DNA from: SIG714 sp964638675
GTDB taxonomy: Bacteria > Bacillota > Clostridia > Oscillospirales > CAG-272
Assembly: GCA_964638675.1 (NCBI GenBank)
Contig: CAZXAU010000020.1
Span: 1 to 38,489 of the forward strand
Direction of reading: 5' to 3'
Length of the DNA stretch: 38,489 nucleotides
Within the stretch, counting starts at the first letter, position 1. Every line of letters starts with the position of its first letter. A program made the translations under genes and the position numbers. The notes below the pieces were generated by a model. The model was not told the DNA's origin. It saw nothing but the letters and a program-made list of their open reading frames with translations, and ran no database searches. Below, piece by piece: positions 15,638-24,019 of this stretch.

Positions 15638-17125
15638 ATGAACAGAACAGGATTTGATAATCAAAAGTATTTGCAGACCCAATCGGAGCATATCAAAGAA
15701 CGCATTGCAAAATTCGGCGGAAAGCTCTATCTGGAATTCGGCGGAAAGCTTTTCGATGATTTCCACGCATCGAGAGTACTTCCCGGTTTTAAACCCGACA
15801 GTAAACTTCAAATGCTGTTACAGCTTAAGGATGACGCTGAAATCGTTATTGCTATCAATGCTGACGATATCGAAAAAAATAAGGTACGCGGTGACCTCGG
15901 AATTACATATGACCTTGATGTCATGCGTCTTATCGATGCATTCAGAGCAACCGGATTGTATGTCGGTTCGGTCGTCTTGACGAGATACACGGGTCAGTCT
16001 GCGGCGATCGCCTTTGAGAAAAAACTCACCGACCGTGAAGTCAGAGTATACAGACATTATACTATTGAAGGATATCCGAACGATATAGAAAAGATAGTCA
16101 GCGAAGAGGGCTACGGCAAAAATGAATATATCGAAACCTCAAGACGGCTTGTTATAGTCACAGCTCCCGGTCCGGGAAGCGGTAAAATGGCTACATGTCT
16201 GTCTCAGCTTTACCATGAAAATAAGCGCGGTGTTAAAGCAGGATATGCAAAATTTGAAACATTCCCAATCTGGAATGTCCCGCTCAAACACCCTATCAAT
16301 ATAGCATACGAAGCGGCTACGGCTGACCTGAACGACATTAATATGATCGACCCCTATCATCTTGATGCATACGGAAAAACGACCGTCAACTACAACAGAG
16401 ATGTCGAGATATTCCCTGTTCTTGACGAGATGTTCAAGCGGATCTACGGAGAATCTCCCTATAAATCGCCGACAGACATGGGTGTCAATATGGCAGGCTT
16501 CTGTATAGTCGATGACGACGTCTGCAAAGAGGCTTCAAGACAGGAGATCATACGAAGATATTACAATGCGCTCTGCGACAGAAAAGAAAATCTTGCAGCC
16601 GAATCTGTAGTTGACAAGATCGAACTCCTTATGAAGCAAGCGGGACTCAGTTTAAAAGACAGACCTGTTATAGCAGCCGCACTTGAAAAGGCAGATGAAA
16701 CAGCTGCACCGGCAGTAGCAATAGAGCTACACGACGGAACAATTGTTACGGGAAAGACATCTCCCCTTTTAGGCGCTTCATCATCCATGCTTCTCAATGC
16801 CATCAAGAAATTGGCAAACATAAACGACGAGATCAATCTTATATCGAGAGCGGTCATTGAACCGGTTCAGCATCTTAAAGTGGATCATCTCGGAAATCAT
16901 AATCCACGTCTTCACCTTGATGAAACACTCATAGCGCTTTCAATTTCGGGTGCGACAAGCGATATCGCAAATTTTGCTCTCGATCACCTCGATCAGCTTA
17001 GAGGATGCGATGCACATTCAACCGTAATCCTCTCTCAAGTCGATATAAACACCTTCAAAAAGCTCGGTATCAATATAACCTGCGAGCCTGTATATCAGGT
17101 AAAAAAGCTGTATCACGCAAAATAA
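15638..17125 (+). CDS. DUF1846 family protein
   Basis: The 495-residue cytoplasmic protein matches the DUF1846 family over its whole length: the start FDNQKYLQTQSEHIKERIAKFGGKLYLEFGGKLFDD (first part QSEHI) is characteristic, as are VVLTRYTGQ, TAPGPGSGKMATCLSQLYHE with a P-loop-like G-P-G-S-G-K, and ADLNDINMIDPYHL. The family is widespread in Firmicutes and its role is not settled; the GPGSGK segment suggests nucleotide binding. The ribosome site GAGGTG lies about 7 nt before the ATG. It stands alone, with its own promoter and a strong terminator at 17152-17197. Confidence 0.93.
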   Translation: MNRTGFDNQKYLQTQSEHIKERIAKFGGKLYLEFGGKLFDDFHASRVLPGFKPDSKLQMLLQLKDDAEIVIAINADDIEKNKVRGDLGITYDLDVMRLIDAFRATGLYVGSVVLTRYTGQSAAIAFEKKLTDREVRVYRHYTIEGYPNDIEKIVSEEGYGKNEYIETSRRLVIVTAPGPGSGKMATCLSQLYHENKRGVKAGYAKFETFPIWNVPLKHPINIAYEAATADLNDINMIDPYHLDAYGKTTVNYNRDVEIFPVLDEMFKRIYGESPYKSPTDMGVNMAGFCIVDDDVCKEASRQEIIRRYYNALCDRKENLAAESVVDKIELLMKQAGLSLKDRPVIAAALEKADETAAPAVAIELHDGTIVTGKTSPLLGASSSMLLNAIKKLANINDEINLISRAVIEPVQHLKVDHLGNHNPRLHLDETLIALSISGATSDIANFALDHLDQLRGCDAHSTVILSQVDINTFKKLGINITCEPVYQVKKLYHAK

Positions 17126-17151
17126 ATTTATTAAGAACAAATAAAATACAA

Positions 17152-17197
17152 TTCGGGAGAGCCCTACCGTTTGAGTATAGGCTCTCCCGAGTTTTTT
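17152..17197 (+). terminator. Terminator of the DUF1846 gene
   Basis: A stem of 10 G/C-rich pairs (CGGGAGAGCC at 17154-17163 with GGCTCTCCCG at 17180-17189), extended by one or two pairs, is followed by a run of six Ts. A very similar CGGGAGA/TCTCCCG terminator follows the metallophosphoesterase gene at 27289. Confidence 0.92.
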
Positions 17198-17260
17198 ATT
17201 TAGTTAATGCCAACATCACACGCATCAGCAAACTGTTTTAAACTTCAGCAAATTTTCTCC

Positions 17261-17290
17261 CTTTCTCTTGCCAAAGAGAAAGCCTCCTTC
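17261..17290 (-). other. Ribosome-site-plus-hairpin motif without a gene
   Basis: On the minus strand, 17 nt after the rtcB stop, GAAGGAGG (17283-17290) is followed directly by a perfect 9-bp hairpin (CTTTCTCTT/AAGAGAAAG, 17261-17282, loop of 4). No T-run and no open reading frame with a good start follow. The arrangement resembles the 3' end of the leader repeats upstream of atpD and the aquaporin gene, and may be a decayed relative. Alternatively it is simply an RNA 3'-end stabiliser for rtcB. Confidence 0.45.
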
Positions 17291-17306
17291 ATTTTCAAAG
17301 AAGAAG

Positions 17307-18494
17307 TCAGTCGTCACCGTCCATAAGCTCTTCATCGCCGCTGAATACGCTTGCCTTGAAATTGTATACCGAAATAAGTCTTTCGATAACCTCGGCTGTC
17401 GGATCGATAACATCGGTTATTTCGTTGATCCTGCGGTATGCCATCGGTGATTCGTCAATAGTTGAGCTGTTGACAGAGGTTGAATATACACCCTCCATTT
17501 CAAGCTTGTATTCATCAAGACTGAGCTCTGCCTTTGCATCAGAACGCTTCATAACTCTGCCCGAACCGTGCGGAGCGGAGTAATTCCATTCGGGATTTCC
17601 CTTCCCTTTGCATATAAGACTTCCGTCCTTCATGTTTATGGGGATAATGAAAATCTCATTCTTAGCGGCACTGACAGAACCCTTACGCAGAATTTTTGTG
17701 TCCTTATCAATATAGTTGTGGATGGTAGTAAAGGACTGAGTGGGATGTAAATTCATCGAAGAAATTATTTCCTCGCCCATCGCTTTGCGGCTCTCGCTTG
17801 CATAATCGACCGCTGTTTTCATGTCATCGAGATAATAGTCAAGCATCTGACCGCTGAGAAAGCACTCGCCGAACTGAGCATTTGATTTCAGAGAGCCGGG
17901 GCGTATGTTTTTCTTTATCGCCATTATCGGGTCTGCTTCACAACTCATAAAATAAGCCACTTTTTTGTAATAGCTTGCCACATCCTTGCCGAGTCTCCTG
18001 CTTCCGGAATGTATCAAAAGATAGAGCTTTCCGTCAGGCGCTCTGTCAATTTCTATAAAATGATTTCCGCCGCCGAGAGTACCGAAAGCACGCCTTGCGG
18101 TGTCATGTCTTATATAATCGTAACAGTGCAGTTTTTTCAGATCGATCATTTTGATTTTCGGATTCGCACGCTCATTTATACTTGCGCCCGACTTTATCAT
18201 AGCACGAATCGTATTATCGAGTGCCTGAAAGTCTATATTTTCCTCCTCGAGCTTGTATACCTGCATACCGCATCCGATATCATCACCGACGAATGACGGG
18301 TTTACATATTCATTGAAGGAAAGTGTCGTACCCACAGTACAGTTGAGTGCAGCGTGAGTATCGGGCATCATTCTGATACGGCTGTCCTTCAACATTTCGA
18401 GATTGCACATATGCAGGATCTGTCCGTATGAAGTCGGGTCGACCATTGTTGCATATATTATCGCTTTATTGTATTTTCCTACTACTTCTATCAT
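17307..18494 (-). CDS. rtcB: RNA ligase RtcB family protein
   Basis: The 395-residue enzyme family joins RNA 2',3'-cyclic or 3'-phosphate ends to 5'-OH ends with GTP and Mn2+, in RNA repair. Conserved parts are PDTHAALNCTVGTTL, VNPSFVGDDIGCGM with metal-binding Asp and C75, LGGGNHFIEID, IHSGSRRLGKDVA, and APHGSGRVMKRSDAK, which holds the histidine expected to carry GMP. The length fits the shorter bacterial RtcB forms. No RtcA or RtcR gene is nearby. It is 82 bp downstream of the aquaporin gene on the same strand; I see no clear Shine-Dalgarno (A-rich AAGCAAAAAA precedes the ATG) and no convincing promoter, so it may be read from upstream. Confidence 0.93.
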   Translation of the reverse strand: MIEVVGKYNKAIIYATMVDPTSYGQILHMCNLEMLKDSRIRMMPDTHAALNCTVGTTLSFNEYVNPSFVGDDIGCGMQVYKLEEENIDFQALDNTIRAMIKSGASINERANPKIKMIDLKKLHCYDYIRHDTARRAFGTLGGGNHFIEIDRAPDGKLYLLIHSGSRRLGKDVASYYKKVAYFMSCEADPIMAIKKNIRPGSLKSNAQFGECFLSGQMLDYYLDDMKTAVDYASESRKAMGEEIISSMNLHPTQSFTTIHNYIDKDTKILRKGSVSAAKNEIFIIPINMKDGSLICKGKGNPEWNYSAPHGSGRVMKRSDAKAELSLDEYKLEMEGVYSTSVNSSTIDESPMAYRRINEITDVIDPTAEVIERLISVYNFKASVFSGDEELMDGDD

Positions 18495-18576
18495 TTTTTT
18501 GCTTATAATCAGACTGTCAAAAAGTCTATTATTAAATCCTTTCCGGATCCAATCATAGAATAATTATATTATGTTA

Positions 18577-19350
18577 CTACTGTGTCAGATCCTGTATTTT
18601 GTCGTTGTTTAAATTTCTTACGTCTTCGGATATATCCGAATCTTCTTTATCTGTTATTTTTTCCTTGCTCCTTGTTTCAGAGATATCGTCACTTGATTTT
18701 TTAAGTATCAAATGGATCAGAGAAGCAACAGCGGCAGCAATAAAGGGGCCGACAATGAAGGGCCAGACATTCATTATATAATCACCGCCTGCAAATATTG
18801 CGCAGGCAATCGACCTTGCCGGGTTAGCCGATGTAAGCGTGAGCTGAATACCAACAGCACTGACGGCAAAGAGGGCAATACCGCTCACAATTCCCGCCTT
18901 GCTTTTATCATTATGACCGCCTGATATTCTTGCAAGTATAAAAAAGAGAGCTAAAAGAAATTCTACCAGCAGTGAAAGCCATGTGCTGTCATCGTATACC
19001 TCATTCGCTCCGAATGTTCCGGTATGCCCGTAAAATATCCCGAGGAGAAGTCCGCACGCAGCGAACGCCCCCGAAAGCTGTCCAACAAGATAGAATATAA
19101 AATCAAGGAATGAGATATCGCCCAATATAAGAGATGAGAACGAGACGGCAGGGTTGAAGTGAGCATCGCATATATGTGAGAACATATAATAAACCGCAGC
19201 ATATGCCGCAGGGAAAGCGAGTGCCACAACAAGATATGCGCAACCGTTTTTGTAATCTGTTTTGAGAGCCATTACACTGCCGCAACCGATCAGTATGCAA
19301 AATAATGTTCCGATGAATTCGGCAAGCGTCTTTTTTAATCTTAATGCCAT
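18577..19350 (-). CDS. MIP family channel (aquaporin/glycerol facilitator)
   Basis: The 257-residue membrane protein has six hydrophobic segments and two half-helix signatures, HFNPAVS and SANPARS (both NPA boxes intact), typical of the MIP family. The C-terminal 45 residues are hydrophilic and highly charged. The channel should pass water or small neutral solutes; which one cannot be decided by eye. I start at ATG 19350 (MALRLKKTLAEFIGTLF), which matches the family N-terminus; the longer frame to 19458 is repeat sequence, and an intermediate ATG lies at 19362. The ribosome site AAGAAAGGA (19384-19392) is separated from the start by a 21-nt hairpin plus 12 nt. It follows the ATP synthase terminator. 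Confidence 0.93.
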   Translation of the reverse strand: MALRLKKTLAEFIGTLFCILIGCGSVMALKTDYKNGCAYLVVALAFPAAYAAVYYMFSHICDAHFNPAVSFSSLILGDISFLDFIFYLVGQLSGAFAACGLLLGIFYGHTGTFGANEVYDDSTWLSLLVEFLLALFFILARISGGHNDKSKAGIVSGIALFAVSAVGIQLTLTSANPARSIACAIFAGGDYIMNVWPFIVGPFIAAAVASLIHLILKKSSDDISETRSKEKITDKEDSDISEDVRNLNNDKIQDLTQ

Positions 19351-19462
19351 ATTTATGACCATAGCTTTCGCATTGCGAAAGCTTCCTTTCTTGCGGAATT
19401 GGGGCTCCGTTTCAGTGGCAAAAGCCGCAAAACGCTGTTTGAAAGATTTATCTTTCAAACTT
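19351..19462 (-). repeat. Structured leader repeat, copy B (upstream of the aquaporin gene)
   Basis: This is the second copy of the element. Reading the minus strand: hairpin I has perfect 10-bp arms GTTTGAAAGA/TCTTTCAAAC (19437-19460). A central part CGTTTTGCGGCTTTTGCC leads to CCCCAATTCC, then the ribosome site AAGAAAGGA (19384-19392) and a 10-bp hairpin (19363-19383, arms AGCTTTCGCA/TGCGAAAGCT). Exactly 12 nt then lead to the ATG at 19350. It lacks the TTTTGC/GCAAAA hairpin present in the other two copies, hence its shorter length (112 bp). Confidence 0.85.
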
Positions 19463-19470
19463 ATACACCT

Positions 19471-19503
19471 TAATAAAACGAGGAAGGCAGATCACCTTCC
19501 CCG
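19471..19503 (-). terminator. Terminator of the ATP synthase operon
   Basis: On the minus strand a 9-bp stem (CGGGGAAGG/CCTTCCTCG with one G-T pair, 19479-19503) with a 7-nt loop is followed by TTTTATT. It lies 22 bp after the atpC stop and just before leader repeat B. Confidence 0.85.
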
Positions 19504-19524
19504 GAATTTCAATTCTACTCGTGT

Positions 19525-19929
19525 TTAGTCGTGAGCGGAAATTTCCGAACGGATCGTCGCACGGGTCAATGATTTTTTCAAAATGAAGTTTTCTCTCTCA
19601 TCTTTTGATTCAGCAAGCTTTTGTTTTGCAAGCTCCAAAGCTCTTGATGCCTCATCGCGATCAATGTCCGAATCTCTTTCAAAAACTTCGGTGACGAGAG
19701 TTGCAAGGTTGCCGCCGACACGAAGAAAGCCGCCGCCGCAAAGTGCCCTGAACGATTTGTTATCGGGCAGAGTTATTCTGCATGCACACATCTGAGTCGC
19801 CGCAAAGTAATCGGTGTGTCCTGCGAGAATGCCTACCTCTCCGTCAATTGTTTTCACGATCAGTGAAGTAACCTCTCCCTCAAACCCCATGCCGTCAGGA
19901 GTGACAATTTTCAGAGTGTAGGAGCTCAT
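19525..19929 (-). CDS. atpC: ATP synthase F1 epsilon subunit
   Basis: The 134-residue subunit is the central-stalk protein that couples rotation and inhibits ATP hydrolysis. The N-terminal beta-sandwich holds LKIVTPDGMGFEGEVTSLIVKTIDGEVGILAGHTD and GGGFLRVGGN-type strands (first part VTPDGM). The C-terminal helical hairpin (about residues 88-134) contains RDEASRALELAKQKLAESK. It overlaps atpD by 4 bp (ATGA-type coupling) and is the last gene of the operon, followed by the terminator. Confidence 0.96.
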   Translation of the reverse strand: MSSYTLKIVTPDGMGFEGEVTSLIVKTIDGEVGILAGHTDYFAATQMCACRITLPDNKSFRALCGGGFLRVGGNLATLVTEVFERDSDIDRDEASRALELAKQKLAESKDERENFILKKSLTRATIRSEISAHD

Positions 19930-21326
19930 GCCTGACTCCTCTTGGCTTTTTCGACCGCCTCATCGATAGTTCCAACGTAAAGGAAAGCAGATTCGGGAAG
20001 GTCATCGTGTTTACCTTCGATGATCTCCTTGAAACCTCTGACTGTTTCCGAGATCGGGACATATTTACCCTGAAGTCCGTTGAACTGCTCGGCAACTGTG
20101 AAGGGCTGTGAAAGGAATCTTTGAATCTTTCTCGCTCTCATGACGGTCAGCTTATCCTCTTCGGAAAGCTCATCCATACCCATGATAGCAATGATATCCT
20201 GTAACTCAGTATATCTTTGAAGAATACGCTGAACCTCTCTTGCAACCTCATAATGCTCACTTCCGACAATGTCGGGAGTAAGAATTCTTGATGTTGATTC
20301 AAGAGGGTCAACTGCGGGATAAATACCGAGAGATGCTATTGAACGCGAAAGAACGGTCGTTGCATCAAGGTGAGCAAATGTGGTTGCCGGAGCAGGGTCG
20401 GTAAGGTCATCGGCAGGCACGTACACAGCCTGAACCGATGTGATCGATCCCTTCTTTGTCGATGTAATTCTCTCCTGAAGTGCACCCATTTCGGTTGCAA
20501 GAGTCGGCTGATATCCGACTGCCGAGGGCATACGTCCGAGAAGTGCCGAAACCTCTGAGCCTGCCTGAGTAAAGCGGAATATGTTATCGATAAAGAGCAA
20601 CACATCCTGACCCATCGTATCTCTGAAATATTCAGCCATCGTCAGACCCGAAAGTGCAACACGCATTCTCGCTCCGGGCGGCTCGTTCATCTGACCGTAA
20701 ACCAAGGCAGTCTTATTGATGACCCCAGATTCGGTCATTTCACCGTAAAGGTCATTTCCCTCACGGGTACGCTCGCCTACGCCTGAAAATACCGAGATAC
20801 CTCCATGCTGTTTAGCGACATTATTTATAAGCTCCATGATAAGGACTGTTTTGCCGACACCTGCACCGCCGAACAAGCCGATCTTTCCGCCTTTGGCATA
20901 AGGTGCAATAAGGTCAACGACCTTGATACCTGTTTCAAGTATTTCGGTATTTCCCTGCTGTTCGTCAAATGAAGGAGCGTCACGGTGGATCGGACGGTAT
21001 TCACTTGCATCTACAGGTCCCTTGTTATCAACCGGCTCTCCCAAAAGGTTGAAAATTCTTCCGAGCGTACAATCGCCCACCGGAACCTTGATACAAGAAC
21101 CGGTATCTACTGCCTTTGCACCTCTGACCATGCCGTCAGTAGAGCTCATTGCAATACATCTGACTGTATCGTCGCCAATCTGCTGTGCAACCTCGCAGAC
21201 AACATTGACTCCGTTGTTGTCTACGTTTATCGCATTCAGAAGGTTCGGTAATTTTCCGTTTTCAAACTTAATATCAAGAACAGGTCCTATGATCTGTGAG
21301 ACTCTTCCTGTATTTTGTTCATTCAT
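19926..21326 (-). CDS. atpD: ATP synthase F1 beta subunit
   Basis: The 466-residue catalytic subunit has the Walker A motif GGAGVGKT, the catalytic GERTREG (in SGVGERTREGNDLY), and LLFIDNIFRFTQAGSEVSALLGRMPSAVGYQPTL (first part LLFIDNIFRF). I start at ATG 21326 (MNEQNTGRVSQIIGPVLD), the normal family start; an open frame extends upstream to 21404 through the leader repeat. The ribosome site AAGAAAGGA (21361-21369) is separated from the ATG by a 22-nt hairpin and 12 nt. The gap to atpG is 247 bp, far larger than elsewhere in the operon and mostly filled by the repeat. Confidence 0.97.
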   Translation of the reverse strand: MNEQNTGRVSQIIGPVLDIKFENGKLPNLLNAINVDNNGVNVVCEVAQQIGDDTVRCIAMSSTDGMVRGAKAVDTGSCIKVPVGDCTLGRIFNLLGEPVDNKGPVDASEYRPIHRDAPSFDEQQGNTEILETGIKVVDLIAPYAKGGKIGLFGGAGVGKTVLIMELINNVAKQHGGISVFSGVGERTREGNDLYGEMTESGVINKTALVYGQMNEPPGARMRVALSGLTMAEYFRDTMGQDVLLFIDNIFRFTQAGSEVSALLGRMPSAVGYQPTLATEMGALQERITSTKKGSITSVQAVYVPADDLTDPAPATTFAHLDATTVLSRSIASLGIYPAVDPLESTSRILTPDIVGSEHYEVAREVQRILQRYTELQDIIAIMGMDELSEEDKLTVMRARKIQRFLSQPFTVAEQFNGLQGKYVPISETVRGFKEIIEGKHDDLPESAFLYVGTIDEAVEKAKRSQA

Positions 21327-21463
21327 ATATATGACCGCAGCTTTTGCCAAGGCAAAAGCTTCCTTTCTTCGGGAATTGGGGCTGGTTTTGCGTAGCAAAA
21401 TCATCGTCGTTCAGACGGTGAAAGCCATAAAACCAAGTTTGAATAACTTGTTTTTCAAACTTC
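21327..21463 (-). repeat. Structured leader repeat, copy C (inside the atp operon, upstream of atpD)
   Basis: This is the third copy. On the minus strand: hairpin I has arms AAGTTTGAA/TTCAAACTT (21435-21462). Next come CGTC/GACG and TTTTGC/GCAAAA stems, the conserved CCCCAATTCC, the ribosome site AAGAAAGGA (21361-21369), and a 10-bp hairpin with arms AGCTTTTGCC/GGCAAAAGCT (21339-21360). Exactly 12 nt then lead to the ATG. Compared with copies A and B the final hairpin has changed on both arms together. About 110 bp between it and the atpG stop is unrelated A/T-rich sequence. Confidence 0.85.
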
Positions 21464-21573
21464 TGACCCTGCATTTCTAAGCCGTAATGGCTACGAAAAA
21501 TACTGTCTTTGTTAATTGTTTTATACTGATTGTATACCTTATCAACCTGCCCATATCGGCACAAGTTTCAAGG

Positions 21574-22437
21574 CTAAAGGGCTTCAGCACCCGAAACAAT
21601 TTCGGTAATTTCCTGAGTAATGGCTGCCTGTCTTGCACGGTTGAAGCTGAGCTGCAGATTATCGAGTATCTCACCTGCATTTTTGGTTGCCGCGCTCATT
21701 GCATTTCTTCTCGCTCCATGCTCGGAAGCTATCGCCTGCATGAGCGATGTGTAGATAAGCCCGGATACACAAAAAGGTACAAGCGAATTTATAAGATCAT
21801 CGGGTGATGAATCGCATATCGCAGAAGATCCAATAGCTTTTTTTTGATCCGGACCATCAGATCTGTCAACACAAATGGGGAGGATCTGCTCACATACAGG
21901 CTGTTGTGTGAGCATCGAAATAAATTTTGTGTAGACGATGCAAACACGGTCGATTCTGCCTGCAAGATATTCTCTGCAAACAAGCGCCGATATATCAGAT
22001 GCTCCTCCTGAACCGACATCGGCAAGCAGATCGAATCCCGGGTTAATTATCTCAATATTCCGTCTCTGATAATGTTCAACAGATTTCTTTCCGACCGGGA
22101 TCACGCATCTGTCACTTTCTTGGCTCACCGCCTCGACAAGCTTATATATGTTGCTGTTATATCCACCTGCAAGACCTCTGTCACCCGAAAGCACTATATA
22201 ACAGGTCTTTTTTACTTCTCTCGATACCAAAAATTCGCTTTCACTCTCGCTCTTGAGCTTAATGAAATCACGCAGTGCGGACAGCATTTCCTCGTGATAA
22301 GGAACAACGCCCTCTGCTTTTTCTTTTGCCCTTCTGAGCTTTGAAGACGAGACAAGCTCCATGGCTTTCGTGATCTGTCTCGTGCTTGCGACGCTCTTCA
22401 TACGGGATTTGATAGCATTCATTGAAGTTCCCGCCAA
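21574..22437 (-). CDS. atpG: ATP synthase F1 gamma subunit
   Basis: The 287-residue central-stalk subunit has the signature N-terminus AGTSMNAIKSRMKSVASTRQITKAMELVSSSKLRRAKE (first part AIKSRMKSV, then TRQITKAMELV), the YIVLSGDRGLAGGYNSN segment, and the C-terminal helix ASEHGARRNAMSAATKNAGEIL ending NRARQAAITQEITEIVSGAEAL (part RQAAITQEITEIV). I keep the TTG start at 22437: GAGGTGA lies 6 nt upstream, and the residues MAGT match the family. The first ATG (22422) would be 21 nt from that site. It is 49 bp downstream of atpA. Confidence 0.95.
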   Translation of the reverse strand: MAGTSMNAIKSRMKSVASTRQITKAMELVSSSKLRRAKEKAEGVVPYHEEMLSALRDFIKLKSESESEFLVSREVKKTCYIVLSGDRGLAGGYNSNIYKLVEAVSQESDRCVIPVGKKSVEHYQRRNIEIINPGFDLLADVGSGGASDISALVCREYLAGRIDRVCIVYTKFISMLTQQPVCEQILPICVDRSDGPDQKKAIGSSAICDSSPDDLINSLVPFCVSGLIYTSLMQAIASEHGARRNAMSAATKNAGEILDNLQLSFNRARQAAITQEITEIVSGAEAL

Positions 22438-22486
22438 ATTGCGTCACCTCTTTCCTGTATAAAAATATAAATTTATATAGACATTC

Positions 22487-24001
22487 TTATGCCTTGTTTT
22501 TGAATATTTCCTTTGCCCTTTCTATGGCAAGCGAGAGTCTTTCCTCAAGCTCGTTACTAAGGACGCCTGTCGATTTGATCTCATCGAGAAGCTCGCTCTC
22601 ATTTGCGTTCAGATGCTCTGCAAGGCAAACCTCAAAATCCTTTATTCTGTCAACTGCGATATCCGAAAGCATATCGTGAACGACGGCATATATTATGGCA
22701 ATCTGCTGTGCCACATCGACAGGAGAATTTTTATCCTGCTTGAGAACCTCAACTATACGCTTACCCTGTTCAAGACGGCGTTTTGTATCGGCATCAAGAT
22801 CAGAACCGAACTGTGCAAACGCCTGAAGCTCGATATACTGCGAATAAAGAAGCTTGAGTGAACCCGATACCTTTTTCATCGCCTTTATCTGAGCATTACC
22901 TCCGACACGGGAAACCGAAATACCGGGGTTTACCGCAGGACGCACGCCTGAATGGAAGAGCTGTGTTTCAAGGAACACCTGACCGTCTGTGATAGAAATC
23001 ACGTTGGTCGGGATATATGCCGACACGTCTCCTGCCTGAGTTTCGATGATCGGAAGGGCCGTAAGCGAACCGCCGCCGTATTCGGGTGCCATTCTTGCCG
23101 CACGCTCAAGAAGTCTTGAGTGGAGGTAGAAGACGTCTCCCGGGTATGCTTCACGTCCCGGCGGACGGCGGATCAGAAGCGATAGTGCTCTGTATGCCAC
23201 AGCGTGCTTGGAAAGATCGTCATATATAATAAGGACATCCTTTCCCTGATCCATAAAATACTCACCTATAGTGCATCCCGAATAGGGTGCAATGTACTGT
23301 AAAGGCGAGAGATCACTTGCCGATGCCTCGACAACTATAGAATAATCCATAGCGCCGTTCTTTTCAAGTGTATCTACAACAGTAGCAACCGTTGACTGCT
23401 TTTGTCCTATCGCTACATATATACAGATAACATTTTTGCCTTTTTGATTGATTATAGTGTCTGTCGCTATGACCGTTTTTCCTGTTCCTCTGTCGCCTAT
23501 AATAAGCTCACGCTGTCCTCTTCCTATCGGGATCATCGAATCGATAGCCTTGATTCCTGTCTGAAGCGGAACACTGACAGGCTTACGCTCGATAATGCCG
23601 GGTGCTTTGTGTTCGATCGGGCGGTATTCTGCAAATTCGATCGGACCTTTGCCGTCAACAGGCTCACCGAGTGCATTGACAACACGTCCTATAAGCTTTT
23701 CACCGACCGGCACCGAAACAACACGCCCCGTGCTTTTTACAACGCTTCCCTCATAAAGTCCGACATCGCTTCCGAGCATGACCGCCGAAACCGATTTTTC
23801 CTCAAGGTTGAGTGCCATACCGTATGAGCCGTTGACAAACTCAAGAAGCTCATTTGAACGACACTTGTCAAGTCCGTGTATCTTTGCTATACCGTCACCA
23901 ACCGAGATAATATACCCGATATCATCACGGGACACCTTATCCGAATAATTTTTGATGCGGTCTTTTATGATTTTACTGATATCATCAATATTGAACTGCA
24001 T
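22487..24001 (-). CDS. atpA: ATP synthase F1 alpha subunit
   Basis: The 504-residue non-catalytic nucleotide-binding subunit begins MQFNIDDISKIIKDRI. It has VGDGIAKIHGLDKCRSNELLEF (part VGDGIAKIHGL), Walker A GDRGTGKT, LIIYDDLSKHAVAYR, the PGREAYPGDVFYLHSRLLERAA stretch (part GREAYPGDVFYLHSRL), and SISDGQ-like ISITDGQVFLE. Walker A normally reads GDRQTGKT in this subunit; here the glutamine is glycine, confirmed from the codons. It lies 18 bp downstream of atpH. Confidence 0.97.
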   Translation of the reverse strand: MQFNIDDISKIIKDRIKNYSDKVSRDDIGYIISVGDGIAKIHGLDKCRSNELLEFVNGSYGMALNLEEKSVSAVMLGSDVGLYEGSVVKSTGRVVSVPVGEKLIGRVVNALGEPVDGKGPIEFAEYRPIEHKAPGIIERKPVSVPLQTGIKAIDSMIPIGRGQRELIIGDRGTGKTVIATDTIINQKGKNVICIYVAIGQKQSTVATVVDTLEKNGAMDYSIVVEASASDLSPLQYIAPYSGCTIGEYFMDQGKDVLIIYDDLSKHAVAYRALSLLIRRPPGREAYPGDVFYLHSRLLERAARMAPEYGGGSLTALPIIETQAGDVSAYIPTNVISITDGQVFLETQLFHSGVRPAVNPGISVSRVGGNAQIKAMKKVSGSLKLLYSQYIELQAFAQFGSDLDADTKRRLEQGKRIVEVLKQDKNSPVDVAQQIAIIYAVVHDMLSDIAVDRIKDFEVCLAEHLNANESELLDEIKSTGVLSNELEERLSLAIERAKEIFKNKA

Positions 24002-24019
24002 TGTTTCACCAACTTTATA

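Noticed and set aside
18495..18576. Possible promoter for rtcB (TTGACA near TTATAA)
   Set aside because: The two boxes are only about 6 bp apart, so they cannot form a sigma-A promoter.
19351..19458. In-frame N-terminal extension of the aquaporin
   Set aside because: It is translated leader repeat, and the family N-terminus begins at ATG 19350.
21327..21404. In-frame N-terminal extension of the ATP synthase beta subunit
   Set aside because: It is translated leader repeat; beta subunits normally start at the MNEQNTGRV position.
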